Of a stretch of 64,000 bases of DNA, positions 34,198-42,433 are shown in pieces. Each line of letters starts with the position of its first letter. Position 1 is the first letter of the stretch. Position numbers and translations under genes: made by a program. Source of the stretch: Gracilimonas sp. (GTDB taxonomy: Bacteria > Bacteroidota > Rhodothermia > Balneolales > Balneolaceae). Under the pieces are notes generated by a model. It did no database searches. It saw only the letters and a list, made by a program, of their open reading frames with translations, and had not been told where the DNA came from. The stretch spans positions 372,001 to 436,000 of the forward strand of contig NZ_JAEPPI010000003.1 of the NCBI RefSeq assembly GCF_017641085.1, read 5' to 3'.

Positions 34198-34430
34198 TGC
34201 TAAGCTGCTAAACACTGCTAAGTTTTTTAAAAGATGGTCCGGTTTATATAAAAGAAGGGATATTGGTTTTAGCAAAGATTTAAAGAAAATGCTAAGAACT
34301 GCTAAAGTGTGCTAGAGATTTTAGCAGCTTTTAGCACCTGTTAGCAGACCTTAGCAGTTAGTTATTTGTAAATAAACGATGATTTAATGGGTGTTTTGAT
34401 AGATTTTGGGTCAATCTTAGCAGTTTAGCA
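34198..34430. repeat. Dyad-symmetric array of TGCTAA/TTAGCA hexamers
   Basis: TGCTAA occurs at 34198, 34206, 34216, 34290 and 34300, with the variant TGCTAG at 34310. Its reverse complement TTAGCA occurs at 34321, 34331, 34341, 34351, 34417 and 34425, and once out of order at 34269. The inner copies are exactly ten bases apart, about one helical turn, and the outer pairs eight apart. Orientation flips near 34318, so the whole array is roughly mirror-symmetric. It lies just after the end of the recombinase gene. Possible roles are arm-type sites for the recombinase, an origin or partition site, or an operator. Confidence 0.85.
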
Positions 34431-34562
34431 GAAAAAGCCCTGGATTTGTTTAAACTTTTTTGAATACTGACTATCCGAATCAATTTTTTCTAAAAACACT
34501 GGGGTTAACAGCTGATTATCTACTGTTTATTTCCATAAAAAGTAGGTAATCATAGCTATGAG

Positions 34563-35831
34563 TTAAGCAGAATAACTCGTTTCACTGAAGAAATAGTTGA
34601 CTGTATCAATCTGAGTCGCTGGCTTCTTTTGCTCTTCCTTAGCTTCTTCAGCTTTTCGCTTTTCTATCTTATCCATTTTTCTTTTGAGGTTCTTTACCGA
34701 AAGGTGCGTGTACTTCTCGGTAACCTGCTGGCTGGAATGTCCGGCCATTAAGGAAGCCTCTGCAGTATGAAAACCATCCTCAATCCAGGTAGTGATGGCC
34801 TGATGTCTCATTCCGTGAAGGGTTCTGGTTGTAGGTACTCCGGCTAACTTCGCATAGCGCTTGAATTCGTAATACACCCGATCACCACGTACAGCTTTGC
34901 CTTTGGTTGGTCCTCCCTGATAGATAAATATGAAATCATCATTTTTTACAGAACCCCGAATTTTTAAATAATCTTCCAAATACCCACGAAGTTCTTTGCA
35001 AATTGGAATAAATCGCTCTTTTCTTCCTTTTGTCGGGCCCAGATAGATAAAGGTGAGTTCATCATCTACATATTCAAGATTTTGCCCTTTTAGTCCCGAG
35101 TATTGTAATTCAGGTGTATGACCAACTTCATGTTTACGCAATCCGGCATAGTAATAAAGAGCCAGAATAGGCTTAAACCAGTGCTGAACTTTTCTGGGGT
35201 CAAATTCCGGAAGTTTCTTTTTTCGCTCTAGTTCTTCGTCAAATTTTTCAAAAACCGACATGAGTTCTTCTTCAGAAATCATTTTTGGTCGAATACTGGA
35301 TCGGACTTTGGGTAATTCTTCCCTTATCTGATCGATCAGATCTTTAGTCACAATCTTCCGTTTTTTTAAATAATACCACCAGGTTTTTAGATGTTTGAAA
35401 TAAAATCCCATAGTGGCTGTTTTAATCTCTTTTCTGAGAATGACCCTTTCAAAATGCTTGAGGTGTATCCTGCGTGGATCAATTTTTTCAAGATCATTTA
35501 ATTCCACAAAATATTCTAAAACTCTTTTATATGCAGCAATAGTCGCAGGTGATAAATGTTTCTTGGATTCATAAAACATATCTATCGCCTCACGAACCGT
35601 TCGGCAGTTGTAGGGATTCTCTACTTCCTTTAAAGCTGCAATTGGGTCAAAGCTGGGATGGAAAGGATCAATTTTGCCGAGACTCTCCAGGCGCTCCAGC
35701 TTAGAGATCATCTTGAGTGCTACATCCTTATGCCGGGTTTTAAGCGATTTAGTAATGGTTTGAGAAACGCCTTTTACGGAACTATGATATCGGACATAGT
35801 AATAGCGGTTTCGTTTCTTGAGATATGCCAT
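34563..35831 (-). CDS. Tyrosine recombinase (phage-type integrase)
   Basis: This 422-residue protein, read from ATG at 35831 (an in-frame TTG at 35867 adds 12 codons), has an N-terminal arm-binding and SAM-like core-binding part (about residues 1-190) and the catalytic domain with the conserved residues: Arg in YAGLRKHEV, HGMRH with His and Arg, His in MAGHSS, and the Tyr nucleophile in EKYTHL. Such enzymes insert islands at tRNA genes. It lies between the hexamer array and a truncated tRNA-Met gene, which marks one edge of the island. The C-terminus is Lys/Glu-rich. Confidence 0.93.
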   Translation of the reverse strand: MAYLKKRNRYYYVRYHSSVKGVSQTITKSLKTRHKDVALKMISKLERLESLGKIDPFHPSFDPIAALKEVENPYNCRTVREAIDMFYESKKHLSPATIAAYKRVLEYFVELNDLEKIDPRRIHLKHFERVILRKEIKTATMGFYFKHLKTWWYYLKKRKIVTKDLIDQIREELPKVRSSIRPKMISEEELMSVFEKFDEELERKKKLPEFDPRKVQHWFKPILALYYYAGLRKHEVGHTPELQYSGLKGQNLEYVDDELTFIYLGPTKGRKERFIPICKELRGYLEDYLKIRGSVKNDDFIFIYQGGPTKGKAVRGDRVYYEFKRYAKLAGVPTTRTLHGMRHQAITTWIEDGFHTAEASLMAGHSSQQVTEKYTHLSVKNLKRKMDKIEKRKAEEAKEEQKKPATQIDTVNYFFSETSYSA

Positions 35832-36022
35832 GATAAGTCTCCAAAAATGTACCCCAAAACGAACCAAAATTGTGGGAATGGAAGGGAATAAAAGTGTTCC
35901 TTTTCGTTCCTTTTTGTTCGCTTACTAACTGTAAGAAAAGGGGCTTTTTTTTAACTTAAGAGGCACATTTTGGCGTTTTCAGTACTTTAAAAACACACAA
36001 GATAAGCTTCGTACTTTCCGCC

Positions 36023-36061
36023 TTATGAGTCGACTGCTCTAACCAACTGAGCTACGGGCCC
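36023..36061 (-). tRNA. 5' half of tRNA-Met(CAT), truncated at the anticodon loop
   Basis: On the minus strand the sequence reads GGGCCCG (acceptor), TA, GCTC/GAGC with a normal D-loop, GTCGA (anticodon stem) and the loop CTCATAA with anticodon CAT. After it, GGCGG replaces the expected TCGAC, and no T-arm follows. The tRNA thus ends at the loop, next to the recombinase. This fits an attachment-site remnant left by island insertion. A good TAnnTTTG promoter is kept upstream, so it was once a full gene. The matching 3' half or the restored gene must lie outside the window. Confidence 0.85.
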
Positions 36062-36083
36062 GATCTCTTTTTTGAAAGGGCAG

Positions 36084-36091
36084 CAAAGTTA
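36084..36091 (-). promoter_or_regulatory. Promoter element of the truncated tRNA
   Basis: TAACTTTG on the minus strand fits TAnnTTTG exactly and lies 22 bases upstream of the tRNA 5' end. TTTG and TTGCAA words lie further upstream, near the -33 region. Confidence 0.5.
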
Positions 36092-36154
36092 CAACTTGTT
36101 TGCAACAACTTGCAAATAATTGAGTGTTGTTTATCAATTTGTTTGAGTGAGGGA

Positions 36155-36330
36155 GTCATTGCGTGGAGGCAGGGATGTAGAATATTGGTTTGGGGGTTTA
36201 TAACGCCGGAGCCTGCCTGCCGGCAAAGGCAGGCAATCTCCCTGAACCGACATCCTAAGTATATCAAGGAGATCGCGTCGTCGCCAGGCAGGGGTGTCCT
36301 GCTTCACCACACTCTACTCCTCGCGATGAC
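36155..36330. repeat. Dispersed palindromic repeat, copy A
   Basis: Starts GTCATTGCG, holds GCAATCTCCCTGAACC and GGAGATCGCGTCGTCGC, and ends CTCCTCGCGATGAC. The two ends and the two inner blocks are inverted copies, so the whole can fold into a long hairpin. It is longer and more degenerate than copies B (36362) and C (61447). Confidence 0.75.
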
Positions 36331-36361
36331 GGGTTTTTTACTACTCATTAACGTCCCGTGC

Positions 36362-36514
36362 GTCATTGCGAGGAGCCCGTAAATCCGAATGCAGGGCTTG
36401 GATGCATACCGACGCGGCAATCTCCCTGAACCGACATCCTAAGTGGCTTAAGGAGATCGCGTCGTCGCCAGGCAAGGTTATCCTGAATCACCTAATACTA
36501 CTCCTCGCGATGAC
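36362..36514. repeat. Dispersed palindromic repeat, copy B
   Basis: Same family as copy A, 31 bases after it: GTCATTGCGAGGAGC at one end and CTCCTCGCGATGAC at the other, with the same inner CAATCTCCCTGAACCGACATCC block. Together with copy A it fills most of the gap between the tRNA and the aldo/keto reductase. From 36515 to 36909 nothing else was recognised. Confidence 0.8.
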
Positions 36515-36909
36515 CGGGTTTTGCTTTCACCGGTATAAACCAGACCTGTTTATCTCATCAACGCAGAAGGAAAAATTGAGGGGGAAAAGGTGGAATTACT
36601 TGTAGGTGGGCTTTTGTTTCAAGTAACTACGATCAATATACGGCAGAGGTGCCCGGCTGACCAAATCTGTTTTACTTTTGCTATGCAATGTTTTCTTATA
36701 GGTAAGTAATAACAGGTAATAATATATTTATGATGAATGAAATGTGGGTAATATGATGCTCTTTATATAGATTTCGGCAGATGATTTTAATCCGAACTCG
36801 CTATCTTGTTCTTTACTACTTTTTCGGGATATGCAGAACGCATTAAAGGTATGAGCTGTTAACACATTGAACTACGGATAAAGAAAAGATTAAATCGGAG
36901 CTACAGATT

Positions 36910-37911
36910 ATGGAATACAGGTTTTTAGGAAGGTCAGGACTTAAAGTATCAGCGCTGTCATTTGGATCGTGGGTTACTTTTGGCGAGCAGGTGGACACGG
37001 ATCTCGCCTACAATCAAATGAAAGCGGCTTATGATGCCGGCGTGAATTTCTTTGATAATGCCGAAGGTTATGAGATGGGTAAATCGGAAGAAATTATGGG
37101 ACAGGTAATTAAGAAGGCCGAATGGAAGCGTTCAGACCTCGTTTTATCAACAAAAATATTCTGGGGTGGTGAAGGTGTAAATGATCAGGGGCTTTCGTTT
37201 AAGCATATTAAGGAGGGTACGGAAGCAGCATTGCAAAGAATGCAGACAGAGTATGTGGATCTCCTATTCTGCCACCGTCCGGATATATATACTCCTATAG
37301 AAGAGACCGTATGGGGTATGAACCAAATGATCAATGAAGGCAAGGCTTTATACTGGGGAACCAGTGAGTGGAGTGCTGATCAAATCCGCAAAGCTTATGA
37401 TTTTGCCCGGGAGAATCATTTACGTCCACCACTGATGGAGCAACCGGAATACAATATGTTTAGACGAAATAAGGTGGAAAAAGAGTTTTCCGCCCTGTAT
37501 GAAGATATCGGCTTGGGAACCACCATTTGGAGTCCGCTTGCCAGCGGTTTGCTCACCGGAAAGTATAATGATGGAATCCCTGAAGGTTCCCGGCTGGACC
37601 TGGAGAAATACAGCTGGCTCCGAAAAAAGCTGCTTGAAAGCGAAGAGGGAAAAGCCAAGCTTAGAAAAGTGGCAAATCTTGCAGCTATATCTGATGAAAT
37701 AGGCGTTCCGATGCCACAGCTTGCACTGGCTTGGTGCCTGAACAATGAGAATGTCAGCACCGTAATTACCGGGGCTTCCAATGTGGAACAGGTAGAGCAA
37801 AATATGAAAACCATGGACATCCTCGATAAGGTAGATGAGGAAGTGATGGCCAAGATTGAGGAAATCCTGGACAACAAGCCCAAGGAAGACATCGACTGGA
37901 GACGGAATTAG
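36910..37911 (+). CDS. Aldo/keto reductase, K-channel beta-subunit type
   Basis: This 333-residue NADPH-dependent oxidoreductase has the family catalytic set: Asp and Tyr in FDNAEGYEMG, Lys in LSTKIF, and His in FCHRPD. The C-terminal NADPH-binding part reads NVSTVITGASNVEQVEQN. The start YRFLGRSGLKVSALSFG matches the group of potassium-channel beta-like reductases, which reduce aldehydes or ketones with broad taste. No channel gene is near. It is followed 28 bases later by a deaminase. The substrate is unknown. Confidence 0.9.
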   Translation: MEYRFLGRSGLKVSALSFGSWVTFGEQVDTDLAYNQMKAAYDAGVNFFDNAEGYEMGKSEEIMGQVIKKAEWKRSDLVLSTKIFWGGEGVNDQGLSFKHIKEGTEAALQRMQTEYVDLLFCHRPDIYTPIEETVWGMNQMINEGKALYWGTSEWSADQIRKAYDFARENHLRPPLMEQPEYNMFRRNKVEKEFSALYEDIGLGTTIWSPLASGLLTGKYNDGIPEGSRLDLEKYSWLRKKLLESEEGKAKLRKVANLAAISDEIGVPMPQLALAWCLNNENVSTVITGASNVEQVEQNMKTMDILDKVDEEVMAKIEEILDNKPKEDIDWRRN

Positions 37912-37939
37912 ATTAACTTTAATCACGTAATACCTCCGG

Positions 37940-38383
37940 ATGAAAGATGAAGAACTGATTCGCCACTGTCTGCGACTGGCTCAGGAAGCCAAAGATCTTG
38001 GCGATGGTGCCTATGGAGCGCTGATTACTGATGAGACCGGTAACATCATTGCCAGAGCAGGCAACACCACCAACTCTGAGAATTCAGTGACATACCATGC
38101 TGAGATAAATGCCATTCAACAGGCGGAGTATAACAGAGGGAAAGGAAAGCTAAAGGGCTGTACGTTATACAGTAGTGCAGAGCCCTGCCCGATGTGTGCT
38201 TCAGCAATTGTATGGTCGGGAATTGAAAAAGTTGTTTTCGGTGCTTCAATTTCCGCTCTGAAGAATTTCGGTGTCCAGCAAATTGATATCGAAAGTCGGG
38301 ATATTCTTACGAAAGCAGATCATAAGATAGAAGTAAAAGGTCCGGTATTAGAGCAGGAAGCCCTTCAATTGTTTGGGCAATAG
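37940..38383 (+). CDS. Nucleoside/guanine deaminase of the CDA superfamily
   Basis: This 147-residue zinc enzyme has HAEINAI (His zinc ligand and catalytic Glu) and PCPMCASAIVW (two Cys zinc ligands). The layout is that of the guanine deaminase and TadA group rather than of small cytidine deaminases. It removes an amino group from a purine or pyrimidine base. The lack of the TadA-specific tRNA contacts is hard to judge, so guanine deaminase is a better guess than tRNA editing. It is likely co-transcribed with the aldo/keto reductase and ends before the terminator at 38503. Confidence 0.85.
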   Translation: MKDEELIRHCLRLAQEAKDLGDGAYGALITDETGNIIARAGNTTNSENSVTYHAEINAIQQAEYNRGKGKLKGCTLYSSAEPCPMCASAIVWSGIEKVVFGASISALKNFGVQQIDIESRDILTKADHKIEVKGPVLEQEALQLFGQ

Positions 38384-38502
38384 CTATATCTCAAATACCA
38401 CACAGATATGCGGTGAAAAAGAGATCGTAATATCTTTATTTAAAAGTGTATTGAGTTATGGGTATCAATTCTGAAAGTAGCTTTCAAAGGTTGATCCAAT
38501 AG

Positions 38503-38530
38503 CCACCGCTTGTGAGGGCGGTGGTTTTTT
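38503..38530 (+). terminator. Rho-independent terminator after the deaminase
   Basis: CCACCGC pairs with GCGGTGG around an eight-base loop and is followed by six T. It ends the deaminase transcript; the DUF3127 gene converges from the other side. Confidence 0.85.
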
Positions 38531-38558
38531 ATGTTTGGCAAGTAACTTTCCTTTCCGT

Positions 38559-38915
38559 CTAAAACGGCAGGTCGTCGTCGAGGTCCATTTCCTGATTGCC
38601 TTCGCGGGTTAAACCGGGGGCACTTGGCGGTGCCTGCACATCACCCTGAGCTTTTTCAACTTTCCAGGCCTTCACGTCGGTGTACCAATTCCCTTTATAT
38701 TCCCGGCTTTGGATGTCAATGGAAACAGTGACTTCATCTCCTTTATTGACCGCCTGTTGATCAATGTTATCACCCCACTGCGTTATGCACACCTGCTTGG
38801 GGTACTGCCCTTTGGTTTCAAGAATAAAATCTCTTTTTCTCCATGGACCGTTTTTCCCCTGACCTGATTGCTCATCTAATATTTGTGTGACTTTTCCTGT
38901 TAACTGAAGATCCAT
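38559..38915 (-). CDS. DUF3127 protein with SSB-like acidic tail
   Basis: This 118-residue protein starts MDLQLTGKVTQILDEQSGQG and has the beta-strand pattern of an OB-fold (DFILETKG, QVCITQWGD, VTVSIDIQSREYKGNWYTDVKAW). It ends in DLDDDLPF, very like the C-terminal tip by which single-stranded DNA-binding proteins recruit partner enzymes (DDDIPF in E. coli SSB). It therefore may bind single-stranded DNA or dock repair proteins. The family is listed as DUF3127 in Bacteroidota. It is monocistronic on the minus strand. Confidence 0.75.
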   Translation of the reverse strand: MDLQLTGKVTQILDEQSGQGKNGPWRKRDFILETKGQYPKQVCITQWGDNIDQQAVNKGDEVTVSIDIQSREYKGNWYTDVKAWKVEKAQGDVQAPPSAPGLTREGNQEMDLDDDLPF

Positions 38916-39056
38916 AAAAAACGCTTATTTAATATTTTTGAAGAATAGAGAATATAGTCATTGAGCTATTTAACATCGAGTTGGGATGTTGATGTTTAGA
39001 TATTAGCTGCACCAACCATCACGGACATCCATCAGACTATCAGGAAAAAGTATTTA

Positions 39057-39176
39057 AAAAAGAGTGTTCACAGATTCCAACCATACAAACAGAAACCAGA
39101 TCCCAAAACCAATCCCACCAAGGCGTCCTCTTTCCCTTCCCAAAAAGGGAAAGAGACAGAGATAGGGTTCTGGTAG
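39057..39176. repeat. Direct repeat, copy 1
   Basis: About 120 bases starting AAAAAGAGTGTTCACAGATT and ending near AGAGATAGGGTTCTGGT. A second copy lies at 39337, about 280 bases on, with a few substitutions. The middle holds CTTTCCCTTCCC/GGGAAAG, which can fold into a hairpin. It lies in the gap before hemA. Confidence 0.8.
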
Positions 39177-39336
39177 AGTTGGCAAAATTCCATTTTACGA
39201 ACAAAATGCCCAAAAAAATTAGTTCTACGTTTAAGTCTACTGGAAGCAGGTATAATTTTTGGCAATAATTAATCACCATACTAACCCATCCTTGTTCCTT
39301 CCCTAACCTACAAGCACGCCAAGGAAGGAGACTTCT

Positions 39337-39455
39337 AAAAAGAGTGTTCACAGATTCCAGTCATAGAAACAGAAATCAGATCCCAAAACCACTCTCACCA
39401 AAGCGTCCTCTTTCCCTCCCAAAGGGAAAGAGACAGAGATAGGGTTTTGGTGGAG
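39337..39455. repeat. Direct repeat, copy 2
   Basis: Same order of words as copy 1, including GTGTTCACAGATTCCA and AGATCCCAAAACCA. The 160 bases between the copies hold no credible gene. The pair fills most of the 760-base gap between the DUF3127 gene and hemA. Confidence 0.8.
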
Positions 39456-39519
39456 GGGCAGAAACTATTGCTTATCAGATAAATAAAGAATTTGAATTAA
39501 TTCTAAACAGAAAGAGGCT

Positions 39520-39527
39520 TATCTTTG
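39520..39527 (+). promoter_or_regulatory. TAnnTTTG element before hemA
   Basis: TATCTTTG fits the consensus and lies 151 bases before the hemA start. It would give a long leader. A -33 TTTG is present but at wide spacing (39491). Confidence 0.35.
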
Positions 39528-39678
39528 GCACGCTTTCATGAAATGTGAAGATCAAATTCAGCTTATACATCTATTCAGGAGCGTTTTTAAAGTTATGTGA
39601 ATCATTTTCTTCACATAATCTTCACATTCGGAAACTACTTTGTCATTCAATGTGCCGGAAATTTTTTAGAAGCTATTT

Positions 39679-40857
39679 ATGAGGTTTAGTGCAATAGGAA
39701 TTTCTCACTGGAAAAGTGAGGTCTCTATTCGTGAATTATTTTATTTAGACAATCATCGCAGGGAGCTTTTGGATTTTCACACCAAAGATATCCCCGGAGG
39801 TGTGATGATGCTGGATACCTGTAACCGGACAGAGCTATATGCTTTTTGTGATGCGGAGGTGTTGATTTCTGCTCTTTGCAAATCAACCAATACCGATCGC
39901 GAGTTTTTTAAGGAGCACGGTTATGTTTATGAAGAGGAGGATGCCTACAATCACTTGTATAAAGTAGGCACGGGGCTCGATTCCCAGGTTTTGGGAGATG
40001 TGCAAATTATCCAGCAGGTAAAGCAGGCCTACAAAAAATCAAAAGACCAGCTTTCCGGTGAGTTTCACCAGCTGGTACAATCCGTTTTCCGAGCACACAA
40101 AAGAAGCCGTACTGAAACCGATTTCGGCCGAGGTACGGCTTCTGTGGGTTTTGCCGCCACCCAGCATGCCCTTGATCACTTTAAGGACCTGAGCACTATC
40201 AACATCCTGTTGGTGGGAGCCGGGAAAATGGGTAAGGTGTCCTGTAAAAACCTTGTTTCCAATGGCGCAGAACACATTTCTGTGGTGAACCGAACCATCG
40301 ACAGGGCCAAAGAGCTGGCTTCCACATTCGACATAAAAGCTCATGCATTTTCAGAGCTGGATGAAGAAATCAAAAAAGCGGACCTCATCATTGCCGCTAC
40401 CGGCGCTAATAAACCCATCTTGCTCCCCAAGCATTTTGAGGGGGTTGAAAAGTCCCAGCTGGTACTTGATTTAAGCGTTCCACGGAATGTAGATCCGGCC
40501 GTGGGTGAATTAGAGCAGGTTACACTGGTTGATATGGATTCCATTCATGAAGACAACCAAAAAGCGCTGGAAAAGAGAGAGAATGCCATTCCAAAAATCA
40601 AGGAAATCATAGAGGAAGAAAAATCAGATTTTCTCAAAGGTGTGAAACGCTCCAGGTATCTGTTACCCCGCATCAAAGAAATTGATCACCGCTTAAGTGA
40701 TATTACCGATTCGGAACTGGACCGCGTAAAACATAAGATGGATGATGATTCTTATGCGAAGATGGAAGAAGTGACCCGGCGCATCAAAAAGAAAATCATG
40801 GCCATTCACATAGATCGAATCGACAAAGAATTCGAGAAGGCACAAAATGAAGCTTAA
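39679..40857 (+). CDS. hemA: Glutamyl-tRNA reductase
   Basis: This 392-residue enzyme makes glutamate-1-semialdehyde from glutamyl-tRNA with NADPH, the first step of heme synthesis by the C5 route. The catalytic Cys48 is in MLDTCNRTELY, the next conserved block reads GLDSQVLGD, and the NADPH site is LLVGAGKMGK. A C-terminal helical dimer part completes the fold. It opens a seven-gene heme cluster and overlaps hemC by 11 bases, so the two are translationally coupled. Confidence 0.96.
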   Translation: MRFSAIGISHWKSEVSIRELFYLDNHRRELLDFHTKDIPGGVMMLDTCNRTELYAFCDAEVLISALCKSTNTDREFFKEHGYVYEEEDAYNHLYKVGTGLDSQVLGDVQIIQQVKQAYKKSKDQLSGEFHQLVQSVFRAHKRSRTETDFGRGTASVGFAATQHALDHFKDLSTINILLVGAGKMGKVSCKNLVSNGAEHISVVNRTIDRAKELASTFDIKAHAFSELDEEIKKADLIIAATGANKPILLPKHFEGVEKSQLVLDLSVPRNVDPAVGELEQVTLVDMDSIHEDNQKALEKRENAIPKIKEIIEEEKSDFLKGVKRSRYLLPRIKEIDHRLSDITDSELDRVKHKMDDDSYAKMEEVTRRIKKKIMAIHIDRIDKEFEKAQNEA

Positions 40858-41749
40858 AATCGGTACCCGTAAAAGTACGCTCGCTCTTTGGCAGGCAGAA
40901 TTAGTTAGCAAAAAGCTGAACGACCTTGGTGTGCAAACACAGCTGGTGGAAATTGAGTCGTTTGGCGACAAAGAGCAAGATATCCCCATTCACAAACTGG
41001 GCGATAAAGGGGTTTTTACCAAAGCACTTGATGATGCACTCATCAAAGAAGAGGTAGATCTTGCCGTACATTCTCTGAAAGATGTACCCACTGTATTGCT
41101 GAATGACCTCGATTTGGTTTCGGTATTGGAAAGAGGCAATCCCCGGGATGTACTGGTAAAGCCCAAAGAGGAAAAAGAAAATATCCAACGAACAATCGCA
41201 ACCGGGAGCATACGCCGGACCGCCTTCTGGAAAAATCGTTTTCCGGGAGATGAAGTAGTTGGCCTGAGAGGAAATGTACCGACCCGCCTACAAAAAGTGG
41301 ATGACAACGATTGGTACGGAGCGGTATTTGCCTATGCCGGTTTGGAGCGTATTGGTTTTGAAAACAGGATCAGCGAGGTATTGGATTGGATGATCCCGGC
41401 GCCATCGCAGGGAGCCGTAGGAGTAGTAGCAAGAAAAGATACCGCTCATCGTGCATTATTTAACAAGCTGAATCACAACGAAACCCGGATTTGTGTAGAT
41501 ATTGAACGGGCTTTTTTGAATGAATTGGAAGCGGGGTGTTCTTCACCGGTTGGGGCTCATGCCTACATCAAAAAAGATGTGCTTTATTTTACAGGAGCGG
41601 TTTTAGCTCTGGATGGTTCACGACGAATGGATGTAGAACGGGAGATTCCGGTCTCAGAAGCTACAGCTGAAAAAGGACATCAATGGGCTGATTTACTGAA
41701 GAAAGACGGAGCGGTTGAATTATTAACCCACCGAAATTCCAATGATTAA
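40847..41749 (+). CDS. hemC: Porphobilinogen deaminase (hydroxymethylbilane synthase)
   Basis: This 300-residue enzyme joins four porphobilinogen units into hydroxymethylbilane. It starts LKIGTRKSTLALWQAE, has AVHSLKDVPT in the middle and the cofactor-bearing Cys231 in EAGCSSPVGAHA. It overlaps hemA by 11 and hemD by 8 bases. All parts of the family are present at the usual length. Confidence 0.96.
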   Translation: MKLKIGTRKSTLALWQAELVSKKLNDLGVQTQLVEIESFGDKEQDIPIHKLGDKGVFTKALDDALIKEEVDLAVHSLKDVPTVLLNDLDLVSVLERGNPRDVLVKPKEEKENIQRTIATGSIRRTAFWKNRFPGDEVVGLRGNVPTRLQKVDDNDWYGAVFAYAGLERIGFENRISEVLDWMIPAPSQGAVGVVARKDTAHRALFNKLNHNETRICVDIERAFLNELEAGCSSPVGAHAYIKKDVLYFTGAVLALDGSRRMDVEREIPVSEATAEKGHQWADLLKKDGAVELLTHRNSND

Positions 41750-42431
41750 TCAAAGCAAACCCAGAATTTTATTCACCACACGGCTTAAAAAGCAAAGGTT
41801 GGCAGCCTTACAATCGTCCGGGTTTTTAGTGGAAAGCGTGCCCTTTATTACTTTCGAATATGTAATTCCGGCTATGTGGATTAGCCAGCTTCCCGACCAA
41901 ACTGATGCCTGGATATTCACCAGTAAGAAAGCAGTAAAGGCTATCAAACCGGCCTTTAAAGACCTGGAAGTACCCGACCACATTTTTGCCGTAGGTTCTA
42001 AAACGGCCGGGATGCTGGAGGAACTGAATCTTGAAGTTACCATTCCGGACGAGTACAATGTTGTCGCTCTCGCTAAAAAGATGAAAGAGCTTGAACTAAA
42101 AAACGTGACTCATTTCTGCGGAAATTTAAAAGCCGGAGACTTAAATAAACTGCTGGGTGAGGATGTAAATCTTACTTCCGTGGAAGTTTACCGAACTAAA
42201 CTGGCTCCTCATACCTTAAATATTTCCAATTACGACGGCATTGTTTTTATGAGTCCAAGCGCGGTGGAGTCATTTTCTGAACGGAATGAGATAAACGGAA
42301 CGGCTAAAGTTTTTTGTATTGGCCCTACCACAGAGGCCGCAGCTACAGAGGTGGGCTTCGAAAACTGTATCACTCCGGAGTATTCCACGCTGGACGACCT
42401 GACTGAATCCATTCAAAATTATTTTAACTGA
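41742..42431 (+). CDS. hemD: Uroporphyrinogen-III synthase
   Basis: This 229-residue protein closes the tetrapyrrole ring with inversion of ring D. The family is poorly conserved, but WIFTSKKAVKAI near residue 60 and YDGIVFMSPSAVESF near residue 165 match its two-domain pattern, with the final FCIGPTTEAAATEVG. Position between hemC and hemE supports the call strongly. It overlaps hemC by eight bases and precedes hemE by two. Confidence 0.88.
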   Translation: MINQSKPRILFTTRLKKQRLAALQSSGFLVESVPFITFEYVIPAMWISQLPDQTDAWIFTSKKAVKAIKPAFKDLEVPDHIFAVGSKTAGMLEELNLEVTIPDEYNVVALAKKMKELELKNVTHFCGNLKAGDLNKLLGEDVNLTSVEVYRTKLAPHTLNISNYDGIVFMSPSAVESFSERNEINGTAKVFCIGPTTEAAATEVGFENCITPEYSTLDDLTESIQNYFN

Positions 42432-42433
42432 TC

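Noticed and set aside
34198-34430. CRISPR array
   Set aside because: The repeated unit is only six bases and changes orientation; there are no spacers of constant length and no cas genes.
35868-36022. A group I intron in the tRNA-Met gene as the reason for its break at the anticodon loop
   Set aside because: No 3' half of the tRNA was found downstream on the minus strand, and a recombinase gene follows instead.
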